From a virus, in IMG/VR virus record IMGVR_UViG_3300031566_000016, positions 1 to 64,000 of that record: DNA of 64,000 nt, one strand, 5' to 3'. Each line of letters opens with the position of its first letter. The first letter of the stretch is position 1. The notes beneath the pieces are model-generated. The model had not been told where the DNA came from, did no database searches, and saw only the letters and a program-made list of their open reading frames with translations. Positions 1 through 6,630 of the stretch are shown here, one piece after another. Both the position numbers and the translations under genes were made by a program.

Positions 1-210
1 GTGGCTGCAGTACGCCCCATTCGCCGGGCAGTCGCACGTCCACTTCTGCTTCTTCACCCACCAGCGCACCGTGTACTCGCCGGTCGCGCCCTGCACCTTC
101 CAGGTGGGCCAGTCGCCGTGATACTTGCGGACGCCACAGGCCGCCACGATCTCGGCGGCCTTGGATTCGACGGCGGGGGAGAATGTGGTCTCTGCTGCCA
201 CGCTAATCAC
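1..210 (-). CDS. SWIM-type zinc finger protein, partial (N-terminal end)
   Basis: The frame is open from a GTG at 210 to the window edge, so only the first 70 residues are present. Near residues 60-70 it has the spacing C-x-C-x6-C-x-H (WTCDCPANGAYCSH), the signature of SWIM zinc fingers, which bind DNA or protein partners in recombination-associated and phage proteins. The GTG overlaps the TGA of the upstream 71-codon gene (GTGA), which points to translational coupling and fixes the start. The function beyond metal binding is unknown and the C-terminus is missing. Confidence 0.55.
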   Translation of the reverse strand, partial: MISVAAETTFSPAVESKAAEIVAACGVRKYHGDWPTWKVQGATGEYTVRWWVKKQKWTCDCPANGAYCSH

Positions 211-422
211 CCATCCCCGTGTCTACTTGCTAAGGCACCGACCTCGGATAAATCCCCGGGCCCCGACTCTTGTCCGTACTCCACATATTCCATGGATTTG
301 TGCTTTGGTTTGCCGCAGATACTGCAACGACCAACGCCCGGACGGATTGAGAACGACTTGCACTCCAGGCAGAATGCCCGCGTTTGCGTGCGAGTGCTCG
401 GTTTCGCGCCCATTGCATCCAC
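207..422 (-). CDS. small zinc-ribbon protein (71 aa)
   Basis: The protein has two CxxC knuckles (FCLECKSF and RCSICGKP) about 14 residues apart, typical of a zinc ribbon. It starts with GTG directly after the TAG of the upstream 37-residue gene, and its TGA overlaps the GTG of the SWIM gene, so it sits inside a tightly packed small-gene operon. The role is unknown; zinc ribbons of this size in phages are usually nucleic-acid or host-protein binders. It is one of roughly eleven small cysteine-knuckle proteins in the window. Confidence 0.6.
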   Translation of the reverse strand: MDAMGAKPSTRTQTRAFCLECKSFSIRPGVGRCSICGKPKHKSMEYVEYGQESGPGDLSEVGALASRHGDG

Positions 423-536
423 CTATGCCTTCTTCGGGATCAATGCTGCCAGCAGAAACAGCACCCCGGCGCCGCTCAGAACACCCATGATGTAGCCGGC
501 CCAGAAGGGCACGACGTGCCAGCCTTGCTCGATCAT
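423..536 (-). CDS. single-span membrane mini-protein (37 aa)
   Basis: The reading frame runs from an ATG preceded by AAGGAGACTGAG, a strong SD at good spacing, to a TAG that abuts the next GTG. After about ten polar residues the rest is hydrophobic (PFWAGYIMGVLSGAGVLFLLAALI) and it ends in PKKA, so one membrane span with a basic tail is predicted. It lies between two zinc-ribbon genes. No family is recognised. Confidence 0.55.
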   Translation of the reverse strand: MIEQGWHVVPFWAGYIMGVLSGAGVLFLLAALIPKKA

Positions 537-549
537 CTCAGTCTCCTTG

Positions 550-729
550 TCATCTCTTCTCCCCCATGCCCGTGCATACCCGCTGCCCTCGCAGCATCGC
601 CCAGTGGCAGACCCCGCAGCCGGCGCACGTGGCCCGCGTCAGCCCGTTGCCGGGGTACGGCACCTGCACGTCCTTCCCGCAGGTGCACCGCAGGGTCAGC
701 TTCGCATTCGACGGCGGCGGCGTCCGCAT
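550..729 (-). CDS. small zinc-ribbon protein (59 aa)
   Basis: The ATG at 729 follows GAGGTGAGCC. The protein contains RCTCGKDVQVPYPG and TCAGCGVCHWAM, an apparent four- to five-cysteine ribbon beginning with CxC and continuing with CxxC. Much of the same DNA is open in a second minus-strand frame, but that product is arginine-rich and lacks any conserved pattern, so I prefer this one. Function is unknown. Confidence 0.55.
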   Translation of the reverse strand: MRTPPPSNAKLTLRCTCGKDVQVPYPGNGLTRATCAGCGVCHWAMLRGQRVCTGMGEKR

Positions 730-1201
730 GGCTCACCTCTGTTGGCTTTCTGGAGGGGCCGGGCGTCTCCTTGTCCGGCACCCGGCCCCTCGTGGGATGG
801 TGCTGCGCACGACAACTTCATTGCCCTGCCCCTGGGGTAAGCGTTCAATGTTCCGCCTCCGGCGTCTGCGGTTTGGTGGTCTTCCTGCGTTTGCCCAAGG
901 GGCAGGGCTGTCATTGCGGAGAGCCGAGGCCTGCTTGATACCCAGTCCAACTTACTCAGGGGAGCGACCCCGTCCTAGAGGTTCCCATAGGGCGTAAAGT
1001 TGCTGCGGTGCCTTGGTACGCTCTCTACTCTGAGCGCCTGTACTCCCCAGCGGGCGGTCTGCCAAACCGCTCTCCGCAATCATCATGCCGCCGGGTAACC
1101 GTCCAGTCCACTCTGACGGGAATGCTGTCGTGGCCCCGGCGGCAAACCTGTCGTCTCAAGCTGCGCTACTCATCGCCCCCGGCACGTCGCGCACTCGACA
1201 A
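730..1201. other. non-coding or weakly coding stretch
   Basis: Nothing in these 470 bases is convincingly coding. They contain the 753-791 hairpin and a tRNA-like anticodon stem-loop without the other tRNA arms. A possible 44-codon minus-strand frame (1086 to 952) starts with two ATGs but has no SD and a low-complexity product. I see no promoter of the TTGACA type found elsewhere in the window. Confidence 0.4.
753..791. other. 11-bp inverted repeat upstream of the 59-aa zinc-ribbon gene
   Basis: GAGGGGCCGGG at 753-763 is exactly complementary to CCCGGCCCCTC at 781-791, with a 17-base loop. It lies 24 bases upstream of the zinc-ribbon start on the minus strand. No T-run follows on either strand, so it is not a classic intrinsic terminator. 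It could be a leader hairpin or a processing site. Confidence 0.5.
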
Positions 1202-1885
1202 CTACGCCTTCTCCGCGCCGGTCTCCGCCATGATCTTCGCCAGTTGCTCCCGCGCCGTCAGCGTGGCATTGTCAGCATCCAACTTCAATGCGATGGCCTC
1301 CTTGATCTGCAGCGCCACCGACCATGCATTGTCAGCCGTCTGCATCGCCGCGGCCAGTTCGGCCGCGTCAACTCCGGTGATCGGCTCGGCCACCACCTCG
1401 ACCACACGGTTCGCGATCAACAGGTTTCGGCACATGGCCGCCACGGACTTCTCCAGGAACTCCAGCGCGGCGGCGAAGTCAGCGATGTTCGGCTTGAGCT
1501 GGACCGCCACGATCAGGGCGATTTCCAGCTTCGCGATGCTGTGCCACTTCTCGTTCGACCGGTACTGGTCCGGGACCAGTAGCTCGGTGATCTCCAGTTT
1601 GAAGTTGTACTTCTGCTCGGTCAGTTCCGGCTGGCCTTCCTCGTGGTCGCAGACGGGTACCAGCCCATTGGGGAACCCGGCTTTCGTCAACGTGTCTTGG
1701 GCCACCATCGCGGCCCCCAACATGAGCCGGGAGAGCGGCCCCGCCAATCCCTCCAGCGTCAGGTCAATGCGCGTCTGCACGTCCTTGTCGCCGTCCTCTT
1801 TGACGCGCCCCAGCACCAGTTCCGTCGCGAAGTCCGCTGTCTGGTAGCTGGGGTTCACGGCCATCTTCAGATACATCGTTCCCAT
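1202..1885 (-). CDS. hypothetical protein (227 aa)
   Basis: I chose the ATG at 1885 because GAGAGGTGAG lies just upstream, inside the end of the preceding gene; the frame itself is open 11 codons further. The N-terminal half (MGTMYLKMAVNP..., a 'TELVLGRVKE' segment) looks beta-rich. The C-terminal half, from about residue 120, is alanine-rich and strongly helical. No catalytic motif or family is recognised. It lies in the left small-gene operon downstream of the lysis-like region. Confidence 0.7.
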   Translation of the reverse strand: MGTMYLKMAVNPSYQTADFATELVLGRVKEDGDKDVQTRIDLTLEGLAGPLSRLMLGAAMVAQDTLTKAGFPNGLVPVCDHEEGQPELTEQKYNFKLEITELLVPDQYRSNEKWHSIAKLEIALIVAVQLKPNIADFAAALEFLEKSVAAMCRNLLIANRVVEVVAEPITGVDAAELAAAMQTADNAWSVALQIKEAIALKLDADNATLTAREQLAKIMAETGAEKA

Positions 1886-1889
1886 GTCG

Positions 1890-2348
1890 TCACTCACCTC
1901 TCTGGTTGCACTGCTCACACTCGCAGAGCGGGTCGTCCGGGATGTGCCTCGGCGACATCATCGCCCAGCACTGCCGCCCCAACTCCGTCGTCTCGTCGCG
2001 CACCACCTGCGGCTTCACGTCCGCCCCCACCGTGCCGATCTTGCGGATGCTCATTGGGTCCTTGAACTCGATCATGAAGTCTGTGTCGGCTGCGACGAAC
2101 AGGGCACGAGCTTGTCCCCTGGTGTGCGCGATCACAACGTCACAGACCCGAGCGTACTCAGGGGGATCATAGGAGCCCGACCCGCGCCATGCTTCGCCAT
2201 CACCAGCGTCGCAGTAGTACACGTTCATGGTCTGGCCCCCGTCCCAGCCCTCGGCGTGGGCGCGCTCCGTCCGCGCCGCCCGCGCCTCCTCCCGCGCCGC
2301 CACCTCCCGCGCCTCCGCCTGTATCGGCAAGCCCCAGTTGGTGCTCAT
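1890..2348 (-). CDS. hypothetical protein with C-terminal cysteine cluster (152 aa)
   Basis: The ATG overlaps the upstream stop (ATGA), so the start is well supported. The first 40 residues form a charged, alanine/arginine/glutamate-rich helix, followed by a mixed alpha/beta region. The last 15 residues hold CECEQC, a possible metal-binding cluster. No family is recognised. Confidence 0.65.
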   Translation of the reverse strand: MSTNWGLPIQAEAREVAAREEARAARTERAHAEGWDGGQTMNVYYCDAGDGEAWRGSGSYDPPEYARVCDVVIAHTRGQARALFVAADTDFMIEFKDPMSIRKIGTVGADVKPQVVRDETTELGRQCWAMMSPRHIPDDPLCECEQCNQRGE

Positions 2349-2737
2349 ATCCTTGGCTCCCGACTTCCCAGCCCGGCCAGGATGTGTTCGAGGTCTGCCG
2401 CGAGGCGCGTGAACGCATAGGTCGTCTCATAGAGAAGCTCCCCCAGTTCTACATCGTCCTGCACATCAGACCAGTCCATTGTCAGCGTCTCTACAATTTC
2501 GCGCTCATCGTCCCGCAGGACGCACTTCACCGTGTAGACCCGCTGCTGCGTTGGCTTCGCTCGATAGGTCAACTTAGCATACGGAAAGCGCCCTCGCACG
2601 ACGACGAGACACATTTTGATGATGGCCGAGGGCGTCTTGTCCACCACCGCCTGCAAGTCTTCGCGGGAGCAGTGGCCGGCGATGTCAGCAAGCATCTGGT
2701 CGCCGCGCTCTTTCGTGAACTCCGGGTGGTCGCTCAC
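2345..2737 (-). CDS. hypothetical protein (130 aa)
   Basis: The GTG at 2737 overlaps the upstream TGA (GTGA). The frame is open upstream to 2944, but that part duplicates the neighbouring zinc-knuckle gene in another frame, so the shorter start is preferred. The protein has a central beta segment (IIKMCLVVVRGRFPYAKLTYR) and a C-terminal amphipathic helix. Its stop overlaps the next ATG. No function can be assigned. Confidence 0.6.
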   Translation of the reverse strand: MSDHPEFTKERGDQMLADIAGHCSREDLQAVVDKTPSAIIKMCLVVVRGRFPYAKLTYRAKPTQQRVYTVKCVLRDDEREIVETLTMDWSDVQDDVELGELLYETTYAFTRLAADLEHILAGLGSREPRI

Positions 2738-2970
2738 GGCTCCACGCTTCCTCCAACGATCTTCAGGCAGCGACGGCATACGGGCAGCGCGGCGATCTTC
2801 TCCATCGGCATCGTCGCGGTATCCACGACCACCTGCATCATCCCACAAGCCGTGTGCCCCATATACCGCGTTCCCTCTGGTAGAAGGTGGCGCTTTGCCA
2901 TGGTGCGCTTCTGCCCAGACGACCGGATCACGTAGATCATCCATCCAGCCACAGTTCCTCTGTCGCTCAC
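2734..2970 (-). CDS. small zinc-knuckle protein (78 aa)
   Basis: The GTG at 2970 overlaps the preceding TGA, and GGAAGGAGCGGGAG just upstream serves as SD. The sequence contains HTACGMM followed about 20 residues later by VCRRCLKI, giving an H-x2-C ... C-x2-C arrangement suited to one zinc ion. The gene is coupled on both sides to neighbours by four-base overlaps. Family and target are unknown. Confidence 0.6.
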   Translation of the reverse strand: MSDRGTVAGWMIYVIRSSGQKRTMAKRHLLPEGTRYMGHTACGMMQVVVDTATMPMEKIAALPVCRRCLKIVGGSVEP

Positions 2971-3116
2971 GGCTCCCGCTCCTTCCACTGGCGCAGCCAG
3001 CGCCGCTCCCGCCGGATGTCCCGCACCAGCAGCACCGCGCAGACCACGATCACCAGCGCGAAGAAGCCGAGCACGATGTCATTGACCAGCGCCACCGGCG
3101 TCATGCTCTCGGCCAT
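2967..3116 (-). CDS. small single-span membrane protein (49 aa)
   Basis: The ATG at 3116 is preceded by GGAGGACTGAG, which decides the start within a longer open frame. A hydrophobic stretch of about 20 residues (IVLGFFALVIVVCAVLLV) is followed by a basic tail (RDIRRERRWLRQWKEREP), predicting N-out/C-in topology. It is the first gene after a 430-base gap. A regulatory or lysis-accessory role is possible but unproven. Confidence 0.6.
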   Translation of the reverse strand: MAESMTPVALVNDIVLGFFALVIVVCAVLLVRDIRRERRWLRQWKEREP

Positions 3117-3545
3117 CTCAGTCCTCCGTTTGGATGTAGGGGGCCGCCGGGCCGATCTCGGCGCAGAAGGAGGGCACCCCTGCGCTACGACCCGGCGGCT
3201 GCGACTTGAGAGACGCGGACTCTGCGGGACGCGCCTCCCAAAAAGTAGCGGAGGGGGCTGCTTAGTGTTCCCCTGCACGCTTCGCAGGGCGGGTAGCACA
3301 GCCACAATCTCCGGCCTGTCCTCTCCCGGCGTCCCGGTCAAGCAAGGCCCTCCGCAAAACTACTGGTGTGCCGGCCCTCCTATCCCAGGGAGCGACTTGT
3401 CGGAGGCCCTTTCTCTCAGGTCTGCTCTGAGGGAGCCCTTGTGGGTCCGTCACGCGCTGGCGCTTCCTTCGGTGCGGCCGCTCAGACCACGGCCCGCCCT
3501 TCCAGATACCCGGCGCGCTTCTCCACCGACACACCAAATCTCAAG
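3117..3545. other. 430-base intergenic stretch without a credible gene
   Basis: The open frames here give arginine/proline-rich shadow-like products without an SD. On the minus strand the segment shows short potential stems (for example CTCAG...CTGAG near 3415-3430) and two copies of GGAGGGCC. I see no TTGACA-type promoter and no hairpin followed by a T-run. It may be a structured leader for the small genes to its left. Confidence 0.4.
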
Positions 3546-3989
3546 CTACGCTTCGTCCTTCTCGGTCGCCAACCGCAGCCCTGGCACATCCACCTCAGTC
3601 CGTATCTCCACCAGCACCCCATCCTCGAACACCGCCAGCGTCTCCCGCAATCGCTGCTCCACGTTGTCCCCAATCCGGCCCACGAAGAGCGCTTGTTGCA
3701 CCCCCGCCGCCACCTCCTGGCCCATCTCCAACCCCGCCAGCGCCTCCAGTTGCGCGTTGATGCCCCGCCGCTCCTCATTCACTGCGCGGAGCTGCTCGTC
3801 GATCTGCGCGATGGCGTTGCCGGGGACATTGGGCTGTAGGATGGCCTGCCCGCGCAGTTTCGTCAGCCGATCGCGTTCCTGTAGGAGTTGAGTCTGGGCC
3901 TGCTCCAGCTTCGCCCGCTGGTCGTCCTTGAACTGCTTCGTCACGATCACGCGGATGCCCACTTGCCCGATGAAGGTCAGTTCGTCCAT
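3546..3989 (-). CDS. YlqD-like coiled-coil protein (147 aa)
   Basis: The architecture matches the YlqD family: a short beta start (ELTFIGQVGIRVIVTKQFKDD), a long central coiled coil (about residues 20-85), and a C-terminal beta hairpin with the 'VGRIGDNVEQRL...VFEDGVLVEIR' pattern that closes YlqD proteins. The family's role is not established. The ATG overlaps the upstream TGA by one base, and GGAGGATGCT provides the SD. The match is from memory of the pattern, so moderate confidence. Confidence 0.5.
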   Translation of the reverse strand: MDELTFIGQVGIRVIVTKQFKDDQRAKLEQAQTQLLQERDRLTKLRGQAILQPNVPGNAIAQIDEQLRAVNEERRGINAQLEALAGLEMGQEVAAGVQQALFVGRIGDNVEQRLRETLAVFEDGVLVEIRTEVDVPGLRLATEKDEA

Positions 3990-4624
3990 CAAGCATCCTC
4001 CTTCTCGGCGGCGGCCAGCTCCGCCAGTCGCTCCGCGTATTCGTCTATCTCGCCGACCTCCGGGGCCACGGCGTCAGCCGCCGGCGCAGCAGCCGGCGCC
4101 ACCAGATCCTCCACCAGCCGGTCGCTTGCCGCATCCGACCACGGGGCCGGGTACAGGTCAGGGAACAGGACCCTGTGCGCCGCCAGCCACCCGCGACATG
4201 CCTCCAGGGTATGCACAGACCGCGCCTCGCCCCGGTCGCATTTGTCCACAAAGTCCTGCATGATGAGTTGAGCACCGCGGAGCGCAGACATGCCAACGGC
4301 CGCGGGGTCGAGGATGCCGCGTTCCTTTCCGAACGGGTACACGTCCGCCCCCTCGTGGACCGCCATCGCCGGGCACGGCCCCACCGGCCGCGCCCCCTCC
4401 GCGTCCGCCAACACCGCCGCCAACTCCTCCCGCCGCCCCGCCGCCCGAGGCTCGCCGCGCTCCCGCGCCAGCGCCGCCTGCGCGTCCTCTAAGCCCCGCC
4501 GCCATGCGTCGGCCTCCGTCTGGGCATCGGCCACCTTCGAGGCCGCCAGCAGCGCAGCGATCACGATGCCCACCCCGCCCCCCAGGATGAACGCCACGAC
4601 TACCCACGCTGCTGCTACGTGCAT
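3989..4624 (-). CDS. N-terminally membrane-anchored helical protein (211 aa)
   Basis: One membrane span near the N-terminus (WVVVAFILGGGVGIVIAALLA, residues 7-27) is followed by a charged coiled-coil stretch to about residue 75. The rest is a soluble domain with little recognisable character and an alanine/glutamate-rich tail. SD GGAGGACAAG precedes the ATG, and the stop is coupled to the YlqD-like gene. The span followed by a coiled coil resembles spanin or holin-partner layouts, but no lysis motif proves that. Confidence 0.6.
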   Translation of the reverse strand: MHVAAAWVVVAFILGGGVGIVIAALLAASKVADAQTEADAWRRGLEDAQAALARERGEPRAAGRREELAAVLADAEGARPVGPCPAMAVHEGADVYPFGKERGILDPAAVGMSALRGAQLIMQDFVDKCDRGEARSVHTLEACRGWLAAHRVLFPDLYPAPWSDAASDRLVEDLVAPAAAPAADAVAPEVGEIDEYAERLAELAAAEKEDA

Positions 4625-4625
4625 G

Positions 4626-4841
4626 TCACTTGTCCTCCTGGGTGGATGATGCGGCCAGCGCCTGCGCCCGCTCGTCGTCCAGTCTCGCTTGTTCGAGGAT
4701 CAGGTTCAGGAGGTTATTCGCCGAGCGACCCTGGCTGGACGCATTGGACTCCAGCCACTCCATGCTGGCGCGGGGGATACGAAAGCTGCGTAGTTTGGTG
4801 CGAGGCTCGGGTGGTGTAGGAGTATCGGCGCGCTTTGTCAT
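4626..4841 (-). CDS. ribbon-helix-helix (Arc/CopG-like) DNA-binding protein (71 aa)
   Basis: Residues 16-52 fit the RHH fold: a short strand (KLRSFRIP) followed by two helices (ASMEWLESNASSQG and SANNLLNLILEQ). Such proteins dimerise and bind short inverted repeats, usually as repressors. The gene is the first downstream of a near-consensus sigma70 promoter and an inverted repeat, so autoregulation is likely. The start has SD ACAGGAGGGC. A second RHH protein of similar pattern is encoded at 45807-46046. Confidence 0.65.
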   Translation of the reverse strand: MTKRADTPTPPEPRTKLRSFRIPRASMEWLESNASSQGRSANNLLNLILEQARLDDERAQALAASSTQEDK

Positions 4842-4868
4842 CTGGGGTCTGCCCTCCTGTGATGACAA

Positions 4869-4897
4869 AGTATAGCGAGTGTTTCGACGTGTGTCAA
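4869..4897 (-). promoter_or_regulatory. sigma70-like promoter for the RHH gene and the left operon
   Basis: Read leftward, TTGACA (4897-4892) and TATACT (4874-4869) are separated by 17 bases. This is a perfect -35, a 5/6 -10 and ideal spacing. The ATG of the RHH gene lies 28 bases downstream of the -10. Confidence 0.75.
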
Positions 4898-4906
4898 CGT
4901 AATTCT

Positions 4907-4921
4907 TTGTGTACAACACAA
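4907..4921. promoter_or_regulatory. candidate operator, inverted repeat TTGTG-N5-CACAA
   Basis: A perfect 5-bp inverted repeat lies 10 bases upstream of the -35 box. Its size and position suit binding by a dimeric RHH repressor or activator. Assigning it to the adjacent RHH protein is inference. Confidence 0.4.
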
Positions 4922-5042
4922 GGAAGCTCCCGCAGACGCCTGAAAGCTCCCCGGCACCCCGAGTGGAGGGGGGTAGCCCCACTTTTCTCCAGCGCAGGCC
5001 ACAGGCACGTCTGTACCCATGCAGGAGAGGCAGAACAGAGAA

Positions 5043-5070
5043 CGCCGCCCCGGCATAGGCCAGGGCGGCG
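5043..5070 (-). terminator. intrinsic terminator downstream of the small-membrane-protein cluster
   Basis: On the minus strand CGCCGCCCTGGC and GCCGGGGCGGCG form a 12-bp stem (one G-T pair) with a CTAT loop, followed by TTCTCTGTTCT. It separates the gene ending at 5098 from the promoter at 4897-4869, so a transcription unit ends here. Confidence 0.7.
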
Positions 5071-5097
5071 CAGATACATCATTCCGTGCGGCAAGCC

Positions 5098-5301
5098 TCA
5101 GAGCTTGAGGTCTTCCTTCACCTGCGCGGCGGTCGGCGTCTGGTGTTGGCACACGAAGCGCAGTGCCTTCCACACGAGGTCGAACGCCTTCTGGAAGGGC
5201 GTGATCTTGTACCCGGCACTGAGGGCCAGAGTGCAGTACAGCAGGGCGTCCTTCTTCTGGCGGTTGAGGTAGGACAGCATCATCGTTGTGGCCAGGCTCA
5301 T
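5098..5301 (-). CDS. small hypothetical protein (67 aa)
   Basis: This lysine-containing, helical protein (LSYLNRQKKDALLYCTLALSAGYKITPFQKAFDLVWKALRFV) begins six bases after the stop of the upstream membrane protein, with AGGGTGACC as SD. It is the last gene before the intrinsic terminator at 5043-5070. No family is recognised. Confidence 0.55.
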   Translation of the reverse strand: MSLATTMMLSYLNRQKKDALLYCTLALSAGYKITPFQKAFDLVWKALRFVCQHQTPTAAQVKEDLKL

Positions 5302-5307
5302 TTCAGG

Positions 5308-5625
5308 TCACCCTTCCTCTGGGTCGAGTGGAACGGATGGTGCGACTGCATAGGTCTTGCTCAGGATCTCCCACGGGCCGACAGCGAAGACCATCGCCAC
5401 TGCCCATTGCATCCAGAACTGCGGCGTGGTGCCGGTCACCACGATCGTCGTCGCGGCGGTAGCAGCGGCGACGGCCAGCAGCTTCGTGACCTTCGCGGCG
5501 GCGGTGTCGCTCAGCGGCCTGCCGGACCAATGGCATATCGCCTTGATGAGCGCGAACACAGCCATGACCACGAGTCCCTGAAGTGCGGCCTGCTGATCGG
5601 GCGGCAGTTGCGTATACCAGTCCAT
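5308..5625 (-). CDS. membrane protein, holin candidate (105 aa)
   Basis: Three hydrophobic segments are visible: about residues 17-33 (GLVVMAVFALIKAICHW), 49-64 (LLAVAAATAATTIVV) and 71-88 (WMQWAVAMVFAVGPWEIL), with a short acidic tail. Size, three spans and position among other tiny membrane proteins fit a class I holin, but holins are too diverse to assign by sequence alone. The start is supported by AAGGAGAACGCAC upstream. Confidence 0.55.
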   Translation of the reverse strand: MDWYTQLPPDQQAALQGLVVMAVFALIKAICHWSGRPLSDTAAAKVTKLLAVAAATAATTIVVTGTTPQFWMQWAVAMVFAVGPWEILSKTYAVAPSVPLDPEEG

Positions 5626-5659
5626 GTGCGTTCTCCTTTGCTCCAGAGTGTCCCGGCGG

Positions 5660-5764
5660 TCAATGCCGGGCTACGCTTACGATCACGTCCAGCACCGCGA
5701 CGAACACGGCGGCGGCAACGATGAACCCCACCAACTGCAACGCGTACCTCTGCAGCGTCGTCAT
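5660..5764 (-). CDS. single-span membrane mini-protein (34 aa)
   Basis: The ATG overlaps the upstream TGA (CCATGACG) and GAGGTGGGGG serves as SD. The product is almost entirely one hydrophobic helix (LQLVGFIVAAAVFVAVLDVIVSVA) flanked by short polar ends. It belongs to the cluster of four small membrane proteins at 5308-6397. Confidence 0.55.
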   Translation of the reverse strand: MTTLQRYALQLVGFIVAAAVFVAVLDVIVSVARH

Positions 5765-5919
5765 GGCCCCCACCTCGTAAAGCAGTAGTACCCGGCCAGC
5801 AGCGCCGCCAACCCCACCACGATCACACACCACAGTATCCGCAGCGCCACCCGCGCCATCGGGTCCTCGCGCTCAGGAGGCTCATCCGCGTCGGGCAGCA
5901 GCAGCGCCGGGGCGGTCAT
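5761..5919 (-). CDS. single-span membrane protein (52 aa)
   Basis: A polar, acidic and proline-rich N-terminus (about 25 residues) is followed by one span (LRILWCVIVVGLAALLAGYYCF) and a short TRWGP tail. It is coupled by ATGA to the 34-residue gene downstream and starts two bases beyond the end of the XhlA-like gene. A lysis-accessory role is likely from context only. Confidence 0.55.
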   Translation of the reverse strand: MTAPALLLPDADEPPEREDPMARVALRILWCVIVVGLAALLAGYYCFTRWGP

Positions 5920-5920
5920 G

Positions 5921-6397
5921 TCATTGCCCCGCTATCGTCTTCGCCGCCTCCGCTACCGTCGGTGAGAACCGGATGAACACGGTGCCTAGAAGCATAATGA
6001 GCGCCACGATGATTGGCCCCAGGAACGCCCGCCAGCTCTTGCCGTACTTCACGTCTTCAATCAACTTCGGCAGCGGCTTCGTGACCTGCTCGATGTCATG
6101 CAGCCGCTGCCCGTGGCCGTCCATGTCCCCGCGCAATGACTTCAGGGTCTCCACCTGCTCCGCCTGCACCCGGTCGCACCCGGCCATGCGCTGCAACATC
6201 AGCGGATGCCCATCGGACGCGCTATGCTTGTCAATGCGATCCAGCAACTCCCGGATGATGGCGCGGGCCTCGGTCTTGAACTCCTTCAAGATGGCGGTCT
6301 GCGCTTCCGTCTGCGCCACAATAGTGGCGACATCGGCTTTGATGTCCCCGTGTTGGCTACAGAAGGTGTACGCCCGAACCGGCGGCTGCTCTGCCAT
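5921..6397 (-). CDS. XhlA-like coiled-coil protein with C-terminal membrane span (158 aa)
   Basis: A long helical region (about residues 20-120) with heptad-like hydrophobics is followed by one span (FLGPIIVALIMLLGTVFIRF, about 125-145). XhlA-type hemolysin/holin partners of Gram-positive phages share this coiled coil plus C-terminal anchor, but are shorter. I placed the start at MAEQPPV; the frame is open 19 codons upstream and the SD is weak. It lies beside other small membrane proteins, so lysis is the best guess. Confidence 0.5.
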   Translation of the reverse strand: MAEQPPVRAYTFCSQHGDIKADVATIVAQTEAQTAILKEFKTEARAIIRELLDRIDKHSASDGHPLMLQRMAGCDRVQAEQVETLKSLRGDMDGHGQRLHDIEQVTKPLPKLIEDVKYGKSWRAFLGPIIVALIMLLGTVFIRFSPTVAEAAKTIAGQ

Positions 6398-6459
6398 GAT
6401 CCCGTACCCATGCCATGTATTGTGGGCAGTGCGTCGTCTCGCGGCTCGGCTCAACCCGG

Positions 6460-6630
6460 CTACTCCGGGCGCGGTCCGGCTTCAGCCTCCGCGCTCTCGT
6501 CGCCATCCCTCAGTATCTCGGCCAGCACCACCTCGGCCGGCTCCCGCGCCACGTCCCCCAGCGCGTTCACCCTCCGGCGCATCGCCCGCCCCAGCGCCAC
6601 AATCTCAGCTACCGCCGCCTCACGAGACAC
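6460..6630 (-). CDS. small helical protein (56 aa)
   Basis: The GTG at 6630 follows GGACGGAGGCCGCAG and overlaps the end of the glycosyltransferase gene by 11 bases. The product is an amphipathic helix rich in Ala, Arg and Glu (AVAEIVALGRAMRRRVNALGD...), ending in an acidic tail. No family is recognised. Confidence 0.45.
   Translation of the reverse strand: MSREAAVAEIVALGRAMRRRVNALGDVAREPAEVVLAEILRDGDESAEAEAGPRPE

Noticed and set aside
696-950. 84-codon minus-strand frame over the zinc-ribbon start region
   Set aside because: No SD, low-complexity Arg/Gly product, and conflict with the zinc-ribbon start at 729.
1054-1070. tRNA-like anticodon stem-loop (GCGGT-CTGCCAA-ACCGC) that would read as tRNA-Gly(GCC)
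   Set aside because: No acceptor stem, D-loop GG or T-loop TTCRA pattern is found in register on either side.
1008-1847. 279-codon plus-strand open frame
   Set aside because: It lies opposite the well-supported minus gene 1202-1885 and has no SD or protein-like pattern.
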